A stretch of DNA of 64,000 nt from Desulfobotulus alkaliphilus. Lineage in GTDB: Bacteria; Desulfobacterota; Desulfobacteria; Desulfobacterales; ASO4-4. Shown here piece by piece: positions 37,801-45,676 of this stretch. The stretch is taken from contig NZ_VLLC01000017.1 of the NCBI RefSeq assembly GCF_007830435.1, positions 1 to 64,000 of the forward strand. Direction: 5' to 3'. The notes below the pieces were generated by a model, which had not been told where the DNA came from, made no database searches, and was given only the letters and a program-made list of their open reading frames with translations. Position 1 is the first letter of the stretch. Every line of letters starts with the position of its first letter. The position numbers and the translations under genes were made by a program.

Positions 37801-38304
37801 CATACCCCGGAAACCATCAAAAACCATCTGGATACCGGCAACCTTGAAGCGGCCCAGATGGAAACCCACACCATCAAGGGGGTTTCCGGTAACTTAAGCA
37901 TGGATGCCATTTTCGAAAGCGCAGGCAGGCTTGACCATCTGCTGCGCCATCCTTCGGAAGAAGACGATATCTACGGGGCATGGGAAGATTTCCGGAATGC
38001 CATGGAAGAAACCCTCCAAGGCCTTCAGTCCCAGTCGGCTTCTGAAATCAAAAACAGGAATCTTCCCACGGGAAATGACAATGAGCTCCTCGGCATTCTT
38101 CACAGGCTGCAGCCGGAGGTGGCCAACCTGAAAGCCAAACGCTGCGCCCCCATCATGGCAGAGCTGGAAAACAGAAAATGGCCGGAATCCACCACGCCAA
38201 GGCTTCAGCACATTCTGAAACTCATTCGATCCTACCAGATGAAAGAAGCGCTGGGTCAGATCCAGACGCTGGTCCAGGAACTTGAGGTAAACCATGATGC
38301 GTAA
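34810..38304 (+). CDS. Hybrid sensor histidine kinase with PAS, two receivers and HPt
   Basis: Two membrane helices (about 13-36 and 155-180) enclose a periplasmic sensor. HAMP-like linker, PAS (about 246-365) and a coiled coil (about 375-435) lead to the HisKA box SHEIRTP with His near 445, and an ATPase domain ([25 protein letters not shown]). Two receivers follow (phosphorylated Asp near 734 in [11 protein letters not shown] and near 876 in [11 protein letters not shown]) and an HPt domain (THTIKG, His near 1020). This is a full multi-step phosphorelay in one chain. The longer frame to 34627 has no homologous start; ATG 34810 gives the same opening (RSLSRDL) as the kinase at 49438. The HD-GYP regulator overlaps its end. 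Confidence 0.88.
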   Translation: MPLPRFSRRSLSRDLISGLSLSLCLLFAILGAIYYSFLTYKASTELKEQAHTISQEITHVLSGPAWQLDHDLTERIAMAYLHTEHMAGLRVVFSPDTIVFEQLPDSANAHIFRETRTMEHIREDGSPLPIGSVEIWFSQQGIRDMQKTLIRMVGIMVLLSTALVVLVIRLLMASLLEGPMGKLLENIQSIAAGNYDSAIEPVPQEDINAIITEINVMATRIAAHTNQLKNEIGERRQAEKALLISEKKYRGIFENALEGIFQITLSGRIISINPSMARIFGYQDIGEMMVLVDNFETELFTDPDVPVTIRQILEREKIVQNFETRLKRKDGRLIWGSIQARLERNPETGLPFVEGMLEDISERKEAEAALKSANRLLETRVTERTAALQEANDKLKTAKEKAEKTAEALNLFARELEAKNRELAEAKDIADAATQAKSQFLANMSHEIRTPMNAIMGMTYLALKTDLSPKQKDYLEKIHTATDSLLRIINDILDFSKIEAGRMEMEHVDFRLDDILSRLANQTALRAHEKNLELIFITDPGTPPQCVGDPLRLGQVLLNLVSNAVKFTEAGQITLTIAPGHQKKDAIQLIFSVEDTGIGMTPEQQGELFRPFNQVDASMTRRYEGSGLGLSISQRLVEMMGGRICVESQPGKGSTFSFDVWLKPSTGTPGEQEKNPALLKNLKVLLVEDNAASRQVLTEYTEALSMHVKAFETAEQALAHLATGTARYDLIFLDWKLPGMDGIDLARRIIRDHAADKPRILLVTAFGKDLKEKDREILDGVLFKPFTISDLMDSTLEALCLSDERTLRNKDFKEEKKDAPTLHGVHILLAEDNELNRQLARELLTGAGARVTTAVNGREAMHKAMEYNFDLVLMDVQMPEMDGYEATRQIRSTVGKDRLPIIAMTANAMVGDRETAMMAGMNDHVPKPVNPAQLFETIIRWLPESFRSQPMAEEKTVNMQNMLPEIPGVNTVSGLTRAGDNMELYMELLLKFKEDYTHTPETIKNHLDTGNLEAAQMETHTIKGVSGNLSMDAIFESAGRLDHLLRHPSEEDDIYGAWEDFRNAMEETLQGLQSQSASEIKNRNLPTGNDNELLGILHRLQPEVANLKAKRCAPIMAELENRKWPESTTPRLQHILKLIRSYQMKEALGQIQTLVQELEVNHDA

Positions 38305-39409
38305 ACCCGAAGACTGCACCCTGATGGTGGTGGACGACACGGAAACCAACATCGACCTTCTGCTGGACACCCTAGGGCCGGAGTACGAGGTTATGGTTGC
38401 CATAGACGGAGCCACGGCACTGGAGCATGCCAAGGCCAGTCCTCCGGACCTGATCCTTCTGGATATTATGATGCCGGGCATGGATGGTTTTGAGGTCTGC
38501 CGCCGCCTGAAACAGGATGCCAGAACCAAAGACATTCCCATTGTCTTTATTACGGCCATGAACGAGGTACTGGATGAACACAAGGGCCTTGCCTTAGGTG
38601 CTGTGGATTACATCACCAAACCCTTTAATCCGGCCATTGTGCGGGTTCGGGTCCACAACCACCTTTCCCTGAAACTTGCCAAGGAAGCCCTGGCCGACCA
38701 GAACGCAAGCCTTGAAGAACGGGTCCGGGAAAGAACAAAGGAACTGGAGCAGACCCAGGATGTCACCATCCAGTGTATAGCCTCCCTTGCGGAAACCAGA
38801 GACATGGAAACGGGTGAGCATATCCGCAGGTCCCAGCATTATGTCCGCACCCTGGCACGCCATCTCCGGAATCACCCGCGGTTCCGCCATGCCCTGGACA
38901 GCAGCCTCTTCATCGATCAGCTCTTTAAATCCGCCCCCCTCCACGACATCGGCAAGGTGGGTGTACCGGACAGGATTCTCCTCAAGGAAGGCCCCCTGAC
39001 AAAGGAGGAATGCGAGGAAATGAAACGCCATACCATTTATGGGTATGAGGCCCTGCAGCGGGCGGAAAAGGGAATGTCCGGCCAGAAATCCTTTCTCAGT
39101 ACAGCCGCTGAAATCGCCCATACCCACCATGAAAGATGGGACGGCACCGGCTATCCCAGAGGCCTGAAGGGGGATGAAATCCCCGTTTCAGGCCGGCTGA
39201 TGGCCATTGCCGATGTATATGACGCCCTCATATCAAAGCGCAGCTACAAAAAAGCCTTTTCCCATGAAAAAGCCGTGAGTATCATCACCGAAGGAGATGG
39301 TCGTACCCTGCCCCGTCACTTTGATCCGGATGTGCTGGAAGCATTTATGAAAGAGGCAGAAACCTTCCGCAGCATTGCAAAGCGCTTCTGCGATGGCGAT
39401 CCTTTGTAG
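38294..39409 (+). CDS. Response regulator with HD-GYP c-di-GMP phosphodiesterase output
   Basis: A receiver domain (about 8-125, [13 protein letters not shown] with Asp near 56, Lys in TKPF) is followed by a helical linker and an HD-GYP domain. Catalytic motifs are HDIGK near residue 217 and [11 protein letters not shown] near 277. Such proteins degrade cyclic di-GMP when phosphorylated. The start overlaps the kinase by 11 bases, so the kinase HPt domain is the obvious phosphate donor. Two adjacent ATG codons (38294, 38297) follow GAGGTAAACC; either could be used. Confidence 0.92.
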   Translation: MMRKPEDCTLMVVDDTETNIDLLLDTLGPEYEVMVAIDGATALEHAKASPPDLILLDIMMPGMDGFEVCRRLKQDARTKDIPIVFITAMNEVLDEHKGLALGAVDYITKPFNPAIVRVRVHNHLSLKLAKEALADQNASLEERVRERTKELEQTQDVTIQCIASLAETRDMETGEHIRRSQHYVRTLARHLRNHPRFRHALDSSLFIDQLFKSAPLHDIGKVGVPDRILLKEGPLTKEECEEMKRHTIYGYEALQRAEKGMSGQKSFLSTAAEIAHTHHERWDGTGYPRGLKGDEIPVSGRLMAIADVYDALISKRSYKKAFSHEKAVSIITEGDGRTLPRHFDPDVLEAFMKEAETFRSIAKRFCDGDPL

Positions 39410-39439
39410 CAGCCACCTGCTGAAGATGGAAAGCCATTT

Positions 39440-40237
39440 TTAAAATAGCCCCAGCAGCATACGGGTCGCCACAACAAGCAGTAAAATGGCAAAAAATCTT
39501 TTCAAACGATCCACGGGCAGGCTGTGGGCAAGCTTTGCACCCAACGGTGCCGTCAGCACACTTGCCCCCACAATTCCCAGAAGGGCCGGCCCATAGACAA
39601 AGCCCAGGGAAAGGGGCGGGAGCATGTCATTCCCCAGCCCTCCCACCACATATCCTGCGGTACCGGCCAGAGCAATGGGCAGGCCTATGGCAGCGGAAGT
39701 TCCGATCACCGTATGAAAGGGAATATTGCACCATGTCATAAAAGGCACAGACAGGGTGCCGCCGCCAATTCCCACAAAGCTGGACATGCTGCCAATGGTG
39801 CAGCCCGCTCCAAACATACCTGCAGATCCCGGCAGCCTGCGGCTGGGCTTTGGTTTTTTATTCAAAAACATCTGAGCAGCCACATAATACAAAAAGACAA
39901 TAAAAATAACCTTCAGGGTATGGGTCGGCATCCGTGAGGCCACCATGGCACCGAAAAAAGTCCCCACCACAATACCGGGAGAAATCCTGATCACCACATC
40001 CCAGCGCACAGCGCCCCTCTGATGATGGGCCTTCAGACTGGACGTAGCCGTAAAAATAATGGCCGCCATGGAAGTACCCAAAGCAATCTGCATGAGAACG
40101 GCGGCATCCACCCCCTGCGCAGGTAACGCAAATACCAGCATGGGCACCACCACAAGCCCCCCCCCAATCCCCAGAAGTCCCGCCAGCACACCGGCTACGG
40201 CCCCTAAGGCCATGTACAGCAAAAAAGTCTCAATCAT
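39440..40237 (-). CDS. TauE/SafE-family membrane exporter
   Basis: The 265-residue protein has about eight hydrophobic helices and the paired GxGGG motifs of the TauE/SafE family (LLGIGGGLVVVPML near the N-terminus and VGIGGGTLSVPFM in the middle). Members move sulfite, sulfoacetate or other organic anions across the inner membrane. GGAGAGGATAA precedes the ATG. No sulfur-compound gene lies nearby, so the substrate is open. It converges with the HD-GYP regulator. Confidence 0.85.
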   Translation of the reverse strand: MIETFLLYMALGAVAGVLAGLLGIGGGLVVVPMLVFALPAQGVDAAVLMQIALGTSMAAIIFTATSSLKAHHQRGAVRWDVVIRISPGIVVGTFFGAMVASRMPTHTLKVIFIVFLYYVAAQMFLNKKPKPSRRLPGSAGMFGAGCTIGSMSSFVGIGGGTLSVPFMTWCNIPFHTVIGTSAAIGLPIALAGTAGYVVGGLGNDMLPPLSLGFVYGPALLGIVGASVLTAPLGAKLAHSLPVDRLKRFFAILLLVVATRMLLGLF

Positions 40238-40392
40238 TTATCCTCTCCATTCAATACCTGCAAACCATCCAAAATAAAAACGTAACTGTTCAGCACAGTT
40301 TATTTTGAACTGTCAATGCTGTAATTACAGCAGCTTCGTACTGTTGCAAGGCTCCGTGGCTATTTGCAAGTGACATTGCAATCGTTTCGGAT

Positions 40393-40463
40393 TCCGGCAC
40401 TCAAGCTCTAAAACCAAAGCTCATCATGTAAACGACGCAGCCTTTTCAGGCTTGAGTGCCGGA
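40393..40463. repeat. 71-bp hairpin module, D1
   Basis: Perfect 13-base inverted ends TCCGGCACTCAAG and CTTGAGTGCCGGA enclose a 45-base loop that contains GCAGCCTTTTCAGG, shared with module E1 at 43187. It lies in the left arm of R1 copy D. Confidence 0.85.
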
Positions 40464-40599
40464 GTGCTAATAAGAAGCGGCAAACTGCCTGACCCGCCAC
40501 AAAGGCAACGTACCAAGGCCTGATATTGTAATCAAAAAGCTTATCCTGCCTGTGGCGGGGAGGTTTTGCCGCTTCCCCACAGGGCAAGAAACTCCCGAA

Positions 40600-40670
40600 T
40601 CCGGCACTCAAGATCCATAGGCATTTCTGCTCCCGTAAAGGGGCTTGCGTTTTTTAGCTTGAGTGCCGGA
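40600..40670. repeat. 71-bp hairpin module, D2
   Basis: Same 13-base ends and exactly the same length as D1, but the loop is of a second type (ATCC...GCTCCCGTAAAGGGG), shared with module E2 at 43394. It lies in the right arm of R1 copy D. Confidence 0.85.
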
Positions 40671-40764
40671 TTGCGTCACAGGCAAATAGCCTGGGGCCTG
40701 TGCGTCTGTCTTGCAGCTATGGTACCTGGAAAACTGTGCTGAATAATTATATAAAAACAAGCTC

Positions 40765-41436
40765 TTACCCTGTTCCATTACAGACCAGAGTTTTTCTTAT
40801 GCTTTCAAGGTGCGCCTGCATGGCCTCCTGTGCTGCATGTTCGTCTCTGGATTTAAGGGCATCAAGGATGGCCCGGTGTCCCCCAAGGGAACAGGCAGCC
40901 CTTTCCGGATGTTCCCACACAGGGCTCCGGCTTTCATCCAGAAGGGTCGCAAGGGAGGCCATGACCTCCCGGACAATAACATTGCCCGTGGCCTCGGCCA
41001 GAAGGCCATGAAACCGGGCGTCCAGATCTCCAAAGCCCCCCTGCCCTGTTGCCTGTCTTTCCACAAGCTGTTCCAGCTGTCCCAGTTGATCACCGGTAAT
41101 TCTTCTGGCGGCAAAGGCCGCTATTCCCGGTTCCAGCATCAGACGGAACTCCAGAAGGGCATCCATGCGTGAGCCTGACCCGGTAAGAAGGCAGGCCATC
41201 TCCCTTGCAAGAATTCCTTCGGAGTCGGCCATCAGGTGGGTTCCTGACCCCTGACGCCGGATGACCAGGCCCCGCTCCCCCAGAGACTGCAGGGCCTGCC
41301 TGAGGGAGTGGCGTGAAACGCCGAAACGCTCTGCCAGCTCCCGTTCAGGAGGCAGGCGCTCTCCCTGCCGGATCTCGCCCTTAGCCATCATTTCACGGAT
41401 ATGCATCAATACCCGCTCATAGGCGTACACGCCCAT
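40765..41436 (-). CDS. GntR/FadR-family transcriptional regulator (PdhR-like operator)
   Basis: A GntR winged helix (LPPERELAERFGVSRHSLRQ) is followed by an FCD domain with DARFHGLLAEATGN and GGHRAILDAL, which supply the ligand- or metal-binding acidic and His residues. Such regulators sense carboxylates such as pyruvate or lactate. ATG 41436 behind AAAGGAAGAAGCG is preferred over the longer frame to 41487, giving 223 residues. An operator of PdhR type lies 52 bases upstream, so autoregulation is likely. Target genes beyond itself cannot be named; transport or organic-acid genes elsewhere are probable. Confidence 0.85.
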   Translation of the reverse strand: MGVYAYERVLMHIREMMAKGEIRQGERLPPERELAERFGVSRHSLRQALQSLGERGLVIRRQGSGTHLMADSEGILAREMACLLTGSGSRMDALLEFRLMLEPGIAAFAARRITGDQLGQLEQLVERQATGQGGFGDLDARFHGLLAEATGNVIVREVMASLATLLDESRSPVWEHPERAACSLGGHRAILDALKSRDEHAAQEAMQAHLESIRKTLVCNGTG

Positions 41437-41449
41437 CGCTTCTTCCTTT

Positions 41450-41462
41450 CCAATCCTATTGG
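41450..41462. promoter_or_regulatory. Second CCAAT-CCT-ATTGG inverted repeat near the GntR start
   Basis: A 5+3+5 inverted repeat just upstream of the ribosome site, 25 bases from the operator-like palindrome at 41488. It may be an auxiliary site or chance. Confidence 0.3.
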
Positions 41463-41487
41463 CACAATGTGAAGTCTCGGCCACCAT

Positions 41488-41502
41488 ATTGGTTCAACCA
41501 AT
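41488..41502. promoter_or_regulatory. PdhR-type operator ATTGGT-TCA-ACCAAT
   Basis: This exact 15-base palindrome equals the published PdhR consensus ATTGGTnnnACCAAT of FadR-type regulators. It lies 52 bases before the GntR start codon, a normal place for an autorepressor site. Whether this protein binds it is inferred. Confidence 0.65.
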
Positions 41503-41570
41503 TTTTCCTTAGCATCCCATTTCCAAACACACAAGGAATAAAAACAATTTCCCAAAGGCCTATTGGCTTT

Positions 41571-41700
41571 TCTGATTACTAGCCTGACTCAGCCACAGCT
41601 TGCTGATCAGGTTGTTGCCAGACCTATGGTGCGGGCTTTTAATACGGGCAGGCGCAAGGCCTGCCCCTAAGAATGGTTTTTACGGTATCATTGAAATCTG
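41571..41700 (+). repeat. R2 repeat, copy b (right end missing)
   Basis: TCTGATTACTAGCCTGACTC opens the copy, and the inner GGGCAGGCGCAAGGCCTGCCC hairpin is intact. The sequence resembles R2c until about 41700, just before the stop codon of the ArsA-like gene. No flanking duplication can be assigned. Confidence 0.7.
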
Positions 41701-41714
41701 GCCCCATTAATATC

Positions 41715-42875
41715 CTATCCCGCCCGTTTTTCAAAAAAGAGTTTTAAATCAGGCGGCTCATGCAGGATTTCCTTTATGGTATAAAAAGCCAGAAACCGTG
41801 GCAGAAAAAGATGCCGCCGCCGGGAACCCACCTGCAGGGTCACCGTATCTCCGGAACCATGAACCTTCACATCCCCTTCCTCCAGAAATGGCAGACGCAG
41901 GTTCATGACATAGCCATCATCCGTTTCTGCAAGATCCAGAGGCTTATCCTTAAACAAGAAATCATCCACCGCCCTTTCTCCGTAGAGGACCTGCCCTACC
42001 TTTTCCAAAAGGGACAGCCCGAAGACCTCTTTACCCAGATGGGGAACACGCAGGACAGGCAGGGGGGAAAAGCTTTCTTCAATTTCAGAGATATAACCCG
42101 CCTGAGAAGCCACATAGTCCGCAAAAAAACCACTGGCTTCAATATCCGGTAAAATACGGTTCATGATCACCGCATCCACATGATACCCGTAAAGCTGCAG
42201 ATAGGTATAGGCCCTCCGGGCTTCTGCAATGACCATGCGCTCAGGATTCACCAGAATACGGGTACTGGTCACTTCCGGATCCGAAAGAAGTTTCTGCACC
42301 CCCTCCACCTTTTCCAGCAGGGAATCCAGCTCCTCCAGACCTGCGGCCAGCGGCATCACGCCACCCATGAGCTTTCCCATTCCCTTCAAAGCCATGCGGG
42401 GGAAGGGAAAGAGCTTGCTGGTCCACCACTGGGTTACCTGGGGCAGGGAAAGAAGGGTCAGGGTTTCGCCCGTGGGAGCAGAATCAATCACAATGAGATC
42501 AAAGCGTTTTTCCCTGGCATATTCCTCTATCCACAAAAATGCGGAGCCCTCCTCCATGCCCGGAATGGCTGCCAGCTCTTCGGCAATCTTGCGGTCCACC
42601 CCCTGCCATCTGAAAACCTCCAGCATCAGTTTACGAAGCGATCCCCAGTGCTTACGCATGGAATAATAGATATCCAGCTCCTGAGCCCAGAGATTGGCCT
42701 CCACCTCCACAGGCTCCGGCCCCAGGGGAAGATTCAGGACATCGGCCAGGGAGTGGGCAGGGTCTGTGGACATGACAAGGGTTTTTTTCCCGGCCCTTGC
42801 CGCCTGCAGGGCCGTTGCCGCTGCCGTGGTGGTTTTTCCTGCGCCGCCTTTTCCCGTAAACAGAAGAATACGCAT
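41715..42875 (-). CDS. ArsA/Get3-family ATPase with C-terminal HSP20-like domain
   Basis: The N-terminus holds the deviant Walker A GKGGAGKTTTA and STDPAHSLADVL (switch I), then DSAPTGETLTLL, as in Get3/ArsA ATPases. Only one ATPase half is present, unlike the double ArsA. The last 90 residues (about 300-385, FLEEGDVKVHGSGDTVTLQV) look like the alpha-crystallin (HSP20-type) domain found in bacterial single-domain members. These are often linked to protein targeting or gas-vesicle-like functions rather than arsenic. No ars gene is nearby. GAGGAG precedes the ATG. Function remains open. Confidence 0.82.
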   Translation of the reverse strand: MRILLFTGKGGAGKTTTAAATALQAARAGKKTLVMSTDPAHSLADVLNLPLGPEPVEVEANLWAQELDIYYSMRKHWGSLRKLMLEVFRWQGVDRKIAEELAAIPGMEEGSAFLWIEEYAREKRFDLIVIDSAPTGETLTLLSLPQVTQWWTSKLFPFPRMALKGMGKLMGGVMPLAAGLEELDSLLEKVEGVQKLLSDPEVTSTRILVNPERMVIAEARRAYTYLQLYGYHVDAVIMNRILPDIEASGFFADYVASQAGYISEIEESFSPLPVLRVPHLGKEVFGLSLLEKVGQVLYGERAVDDFLFKDKPLDLAETDDGYVMNLRLPFLEEGDVKVHGSGDTVTLQVGSRRRHLFLPRFLAFYTIKEILHEPPDLKLFFEKRAG

Positions 42876-43186
42876 GCAAAACTCCTCTCTTTCCAGCAGA
42901 AATCCGAAAATCCGTCAACATAAGGATATAAGTAAAATCAAAATTGACAATACGCTTCAAAAAAACTAAGGTCAACGGGTTATCTTATGATTCCGCCGGA
43001 CACTTGACGTTTTCTGTTTTAAAACTTAAAAACAAGACGCTGTTTTTAAAAACAAAAAAACACTGTAATTATTCAGCATAGTTTATTCCGAACTGCCAAT
43101 GCTAAAATTGCAGCAGATTCGTACTTTATGCAAGGCTCCGTGGCTATTTGCAAGTGACATTGCAATCGTTTCGGATCAGAGTTTTG

Positions 43187-43257
43187 TCCGGCACTCAAGC
43201 CAAAAATCCAAAGACTATAATGCAAACGATGCAGCCTTTTCAGGCTTGAGTGCCGGA
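43187..43257. repeat. 71-bp hairpin module, E1
   Basis: Same perfect 13-base inverted ends as D1 and D2; the loop shares GCAGCCTTTTCAGG with D1. Exactly 71 bases. Confidence 0.85.
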
Positions 43258-43393
43258 GTGCTCATAAGAAGCGGCAAACTGTCTGAGCCGCCACAAAGGC
43301 AGTGTGCTTAAGCCTGCCATGGTAATAAAAAAGCTTATCCTGCCTGTGGCGGGGAGTTTTTGCCGCTTCCGCACAGGGCAAGAAGCTCCCGAA

Positions 43394-43464
43394 TCCGGCA
43401 CTCAAGATCCTTGAAGCACTTTTGCTCCTGTAAAGGGCTTGAGCTTTTCAGCTTGAGTGCCGGA
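43394..43464. repeat. 71-bp hairpin module, E2
   Basis: Same ends and length; the loop (ATCCTTGAAGC...GCTCCTGTAAAGGG) is related to D2. Confidence 0.85.
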
Positions 43465-43540
43465 TTGCGTCACGGGCAAATAGCCGGGGCCTGTGCATCT
43501 GTCTGGCAGCTATGGTACTTGGAAAGCTATGCTGAACAGC

Positions 43541-43651
43541 AACCCACGCCGTGTTACGGCGTTTTGTCATAAAGTAACTTGTGAAGTTACCCAGAAGCAG
43601 CTCACGCCCTGCCAGGGCGTCTTGTCATAGAGTAACTTGTGCAGGATTCAA
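43541..43651. repeat. Two tandem 58-bp units, each with a small hairpin
   Basis: The units share TTGTCATA(A/G)AGTAACTTGTG. Each has a stem of the form ACGCC...GGCGT: ACGCCG-TGTTA-CGGCGT in the first and ACGCCCT-GCC-AGGGCGT in the second, where a pair has swapped orientation. A third partial AGTTAC-CAGAAG occurs near 43720. The gap 42876-43811 contains this, R1 copy E and otherwise A/T-rich sequence. Confidence 0.55.
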
Positions 43652-43811
43652 ACTAATTTCGATCAGTGATGGATAATTGGTAATTTTTTAAGCTTTTGAA
43701 TTAAAAGAACTAAATTCAAGTTACTCAGAAGTTACAAAACATTTTATCATGGATACAATGGATACATCGGCCATGGCTGGAAAATGACCTTCTCAAAATA
43801 CCCGAGGCAAG

Positions 43812-45320
43812 ATGCGCCAGAATTTTTCTGAAACAGCAACGGACATGTCCTTTTCCTTTAAACCGGAAAAAACGGCTCCCCCTGTCTCCCCCCATCCACA
43901 GCCGCCATGGGAAGTGCTGATTGCGGATGATGACCCGGAAGTTCACCGGGTAACACGCTTTGTTCTCAGGGAATTCCGCTTTGATGACAGACCCCTGCTG
44001 CTTCACAGTGTGTATTCAGGCAGTGAAACCATCCGTTTTCTGCGCCATCATCCGGGCATTGCCGTTCTTCTGCTGGATGCTGTCATGGAAAATGATGAGG
44101 CTGGGCTTATCGCAGCCAGTCGCATAAGAAAAGAACTGAAAAATCAGAGTATCCGTATCATTTTTCGCACGGGACAGGCAGGGAAAGCCCCGGAAAGTCT
44201 GGTGGTTGATCAGTATGACATCAATGATTACAGGGAAAAAGCCGAACTCAGCGCCCAGAAACTGCGAAGTGCCATCACAACAGGTTTAAGAAACTTCAGG
44301 GAACTTCAGTCCGCACAGAGGGAAAGGGATGCGCTGCATCATATCCTGAACACCACATCCCCTGTCATCACGGGCTCCCACAGCCCTTCGGTTTTTGCCT
44401 GCACAGTCAGGGATCAGGTTCAAAGACTGCTACTTACGCAGCCCTTTCACTTCAGGAAACTGGCAGTCAGCTTCTCCGTGAAGGATCAGGCAGGCCATCC
44501 CCTCTGCACAGCGCACCATGCAGAAAATAATTTTCCAGTCCCATCAGCATCCTCTTTTTCTCAGGATCTGCTCCTGCGGGCAGAATCCATGGGCAAAAGA
44601 AGCCTGGAGCTGTCCGTCTGGGCCCTTCCGGAACTGAGAACGGAAGAAAGGACCATGCTGGATATATTCATCAGGCACATTGCCGATGTGCTGGATAAGC
44701 TGCTGGATCACCAGCCCGATATTCTGATGGAAACCCGCTTTTCCCGTCTGCTGACCCATGCCCTTTCCAACAGCCCCAGAAAGGAAAGTGCAGGCCACCT
44801 CCACAGGGTGGGGGCCTTCTGCTACCATCTGGCCCTGCAGGCAGGACTGGACCGTAAAACCGCCGAAGAGCTGAAACGGGCCGCCCCCCTCCATGACATC
44901 GGAAAACTGGCCATCCCCCAGGCCATTCTTAACAAAAGAGGCCCCCTCAACGCAGAGGAACAGGCCATCATCCGTACGCATCCGGATATCGGTTTTGAAC
45001 TTCTCCATGATGAAAACCGCCCGGATCTGAAAACCGCAGCCATCGTTGCCAGAGAGCATCACGAAAGATGGGACGGCGCAGGGTATCCCTTAGGCATTGC
45101 AGGAGAAAAAATAAACATTTTAGGAAGAATCACGGCCATTGGTGATGTATTTGATGCCCTGACCCATGACCGAAGCTATAAAAAAGCATGGCCCGTACCC
45201 AAGGCTTTGGAATTTCTCAAAAAGAAAGCCGGGAGCATCTTTGACCCCCGGCTGGTCTCCTGCTTTATTAAGGATACCGATGCTCTGGTGCAAATTCATT
45301 CCCAATGGCCGGACACCTGA
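43812..45320 (+). CDS. DUF3369-type response regulator with HD-GYP domain
   Basis: An N-terminal receiver (about 32-155, LIADDDPEVHRVT, Asp near 87 in LLLDAVMENDEAG) is followed by a DUF3369-like sensor region and an HD-GYP domain with LHDIGKLAIPQ near 361 and HHERWDGAGYP near 417. It should hydrolyse cyclic di-GMP. CGAGGCAAG precedes the ATG at 43812; a second ATG at 43845 is possible. No kinase is directly adjacent upstream, so the phosphate donor is unknown. A mono-heme lipoprotein gene starts 20 bases after its stop. Confidence 0.9.
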   Translation: MRQNFSETATDMSFSFKPEKTAPPVSPHPQPPWEVLIADDDPEVHRVTRFVLREFRFDDRPLLLHSVYSGSETIRFLRHHPGIAVLLLDAVMENDEAGLIAASRIRKELKNQSIRIIFRTGQAGKAPESLVVDQYDINDYREKAELSAQKLRSAITTGLRNFRELQSAQRERDALHHILNTTSPVITGSHSPSVFACTVRDQVQRLLLTQPFHFRKLAVSFSVKDQAGHPLCTAHHAENNFPVPSASSFSQDLLLRAESMGKRSLELSVWALPELRTEERTMLDIFIRHIADVLDKLLDHQPDILMETRFSRLLTHALSNSPRKESAGHLHRVGAFCYHLALQAGLDRKTAEELKRAAPLHDIGKLAIPQAILNKRGPLNAEEQAIIRTHPDIGFELLHDENRPDLKTAAIVAREHHERWDGAGYPLGIAGEKINILGRITAIGDVFDALTHDRSYKKAWPVPKALEFLKKKAGSIFDPRLVSCFIKDTDALVQIHSQWPDT

Positions 45321-45340
45321 CACACCAAGGAGAAACCATC

Positions 45341-45640
45341 ATGAAACACAGATTTTTTACAGTTTTAATCATCGGTTCCATGCTATTTTCCTCCTGCGGT
45401 GGTGTCCGGCTCAAATCCTACGAAAAACAGGACTGCGAAACCCTGCCCGGCCAAGCCACCCTTGAAACCATAGAAAACAGATGCATGCTCTGCCACAAGG
45501 GTGATTTTGCCACTGTGCAGGATATCTGTGAAAGAAAGGATCTGATCATTGATGCCGTGGAAACGGGAAGAATGCCCAGATTCAGCAAACTGACCCAGCA
45601 GGAACTGGAGATCATTGTCACCTGGCAGCAAAACCCGTGA
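45341..45640 (+). CDS. Small mono-heme c-type cytochrome lipoprotein
   Basis: The lipobox MLFSSC at about residues 14-19 indicates a lipoprotein, so it is located in the envelope. CMLCH near residue 50 is a heme-c attachment motif (CxxCH), and the later GRMPRFSKLT provides a Met in the position expected for the second axial ligand. The mature part is only about 80 residues, at the lower size limit for a cytochrome c. AAGGAGAAACCATC precedes the ATG. It is co-directional and close to the HD-GYP regulator and may belong to its operon. Redox partner unknown. Confidence 0.75.
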   Translation: MKHRFFTVLIIGSMLFSSCGGVRLKSYEKQDCETLPGQATLETIENRCMLCHKGDFATVQDICERKDLIIDAVETGRMPRFSKLTQQELEIIVTWQQNP

Positions 45641-45676
45641 ACAGGGTTTTCAAGATACCTGAATGTCCTCCATCTG

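Larger units (their letters stand above)
40282..40750 (-). mobile_element. R1 MITE, copy D (long form with two 71-bp modules, 469 bp)
   Basis: GTAACTGTTCAGCACAGT and CTGTGCTGAATAATTAT form the ends, and a perfect 8-bp duplication ATAAAAAC flanks it (40274-40281 and 40751-40758). It differs from copy A by carrying the hairpin modules 40393-40463 and 40600-40670, one in each arm of the palindrome. Its right end is 14 bases beyond the stop codon of the GntR gene. Confidence 0.92.
43065..43543 (-). mobile_element. R1 MITE, copy E (long form with two 71-bp modules)
   Basis: It starts GTAATTATTCAGCAT and shows the same long organisation as copy D, with modules E1 and E2. The right end is degenerate (GCTGAACAGCAAC) and runs into a tandem hairpin array. 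The flanking octamers do not match, so the right side has probably been rearranged after insertion. Confidence 0.85.

Noticed and set aside
40393-40670. The 71-bp modules as CRISPR repeats
   Set aside because: Only two per element, spaced by R1 sequence, and no cas genes; they are hairpin modules.
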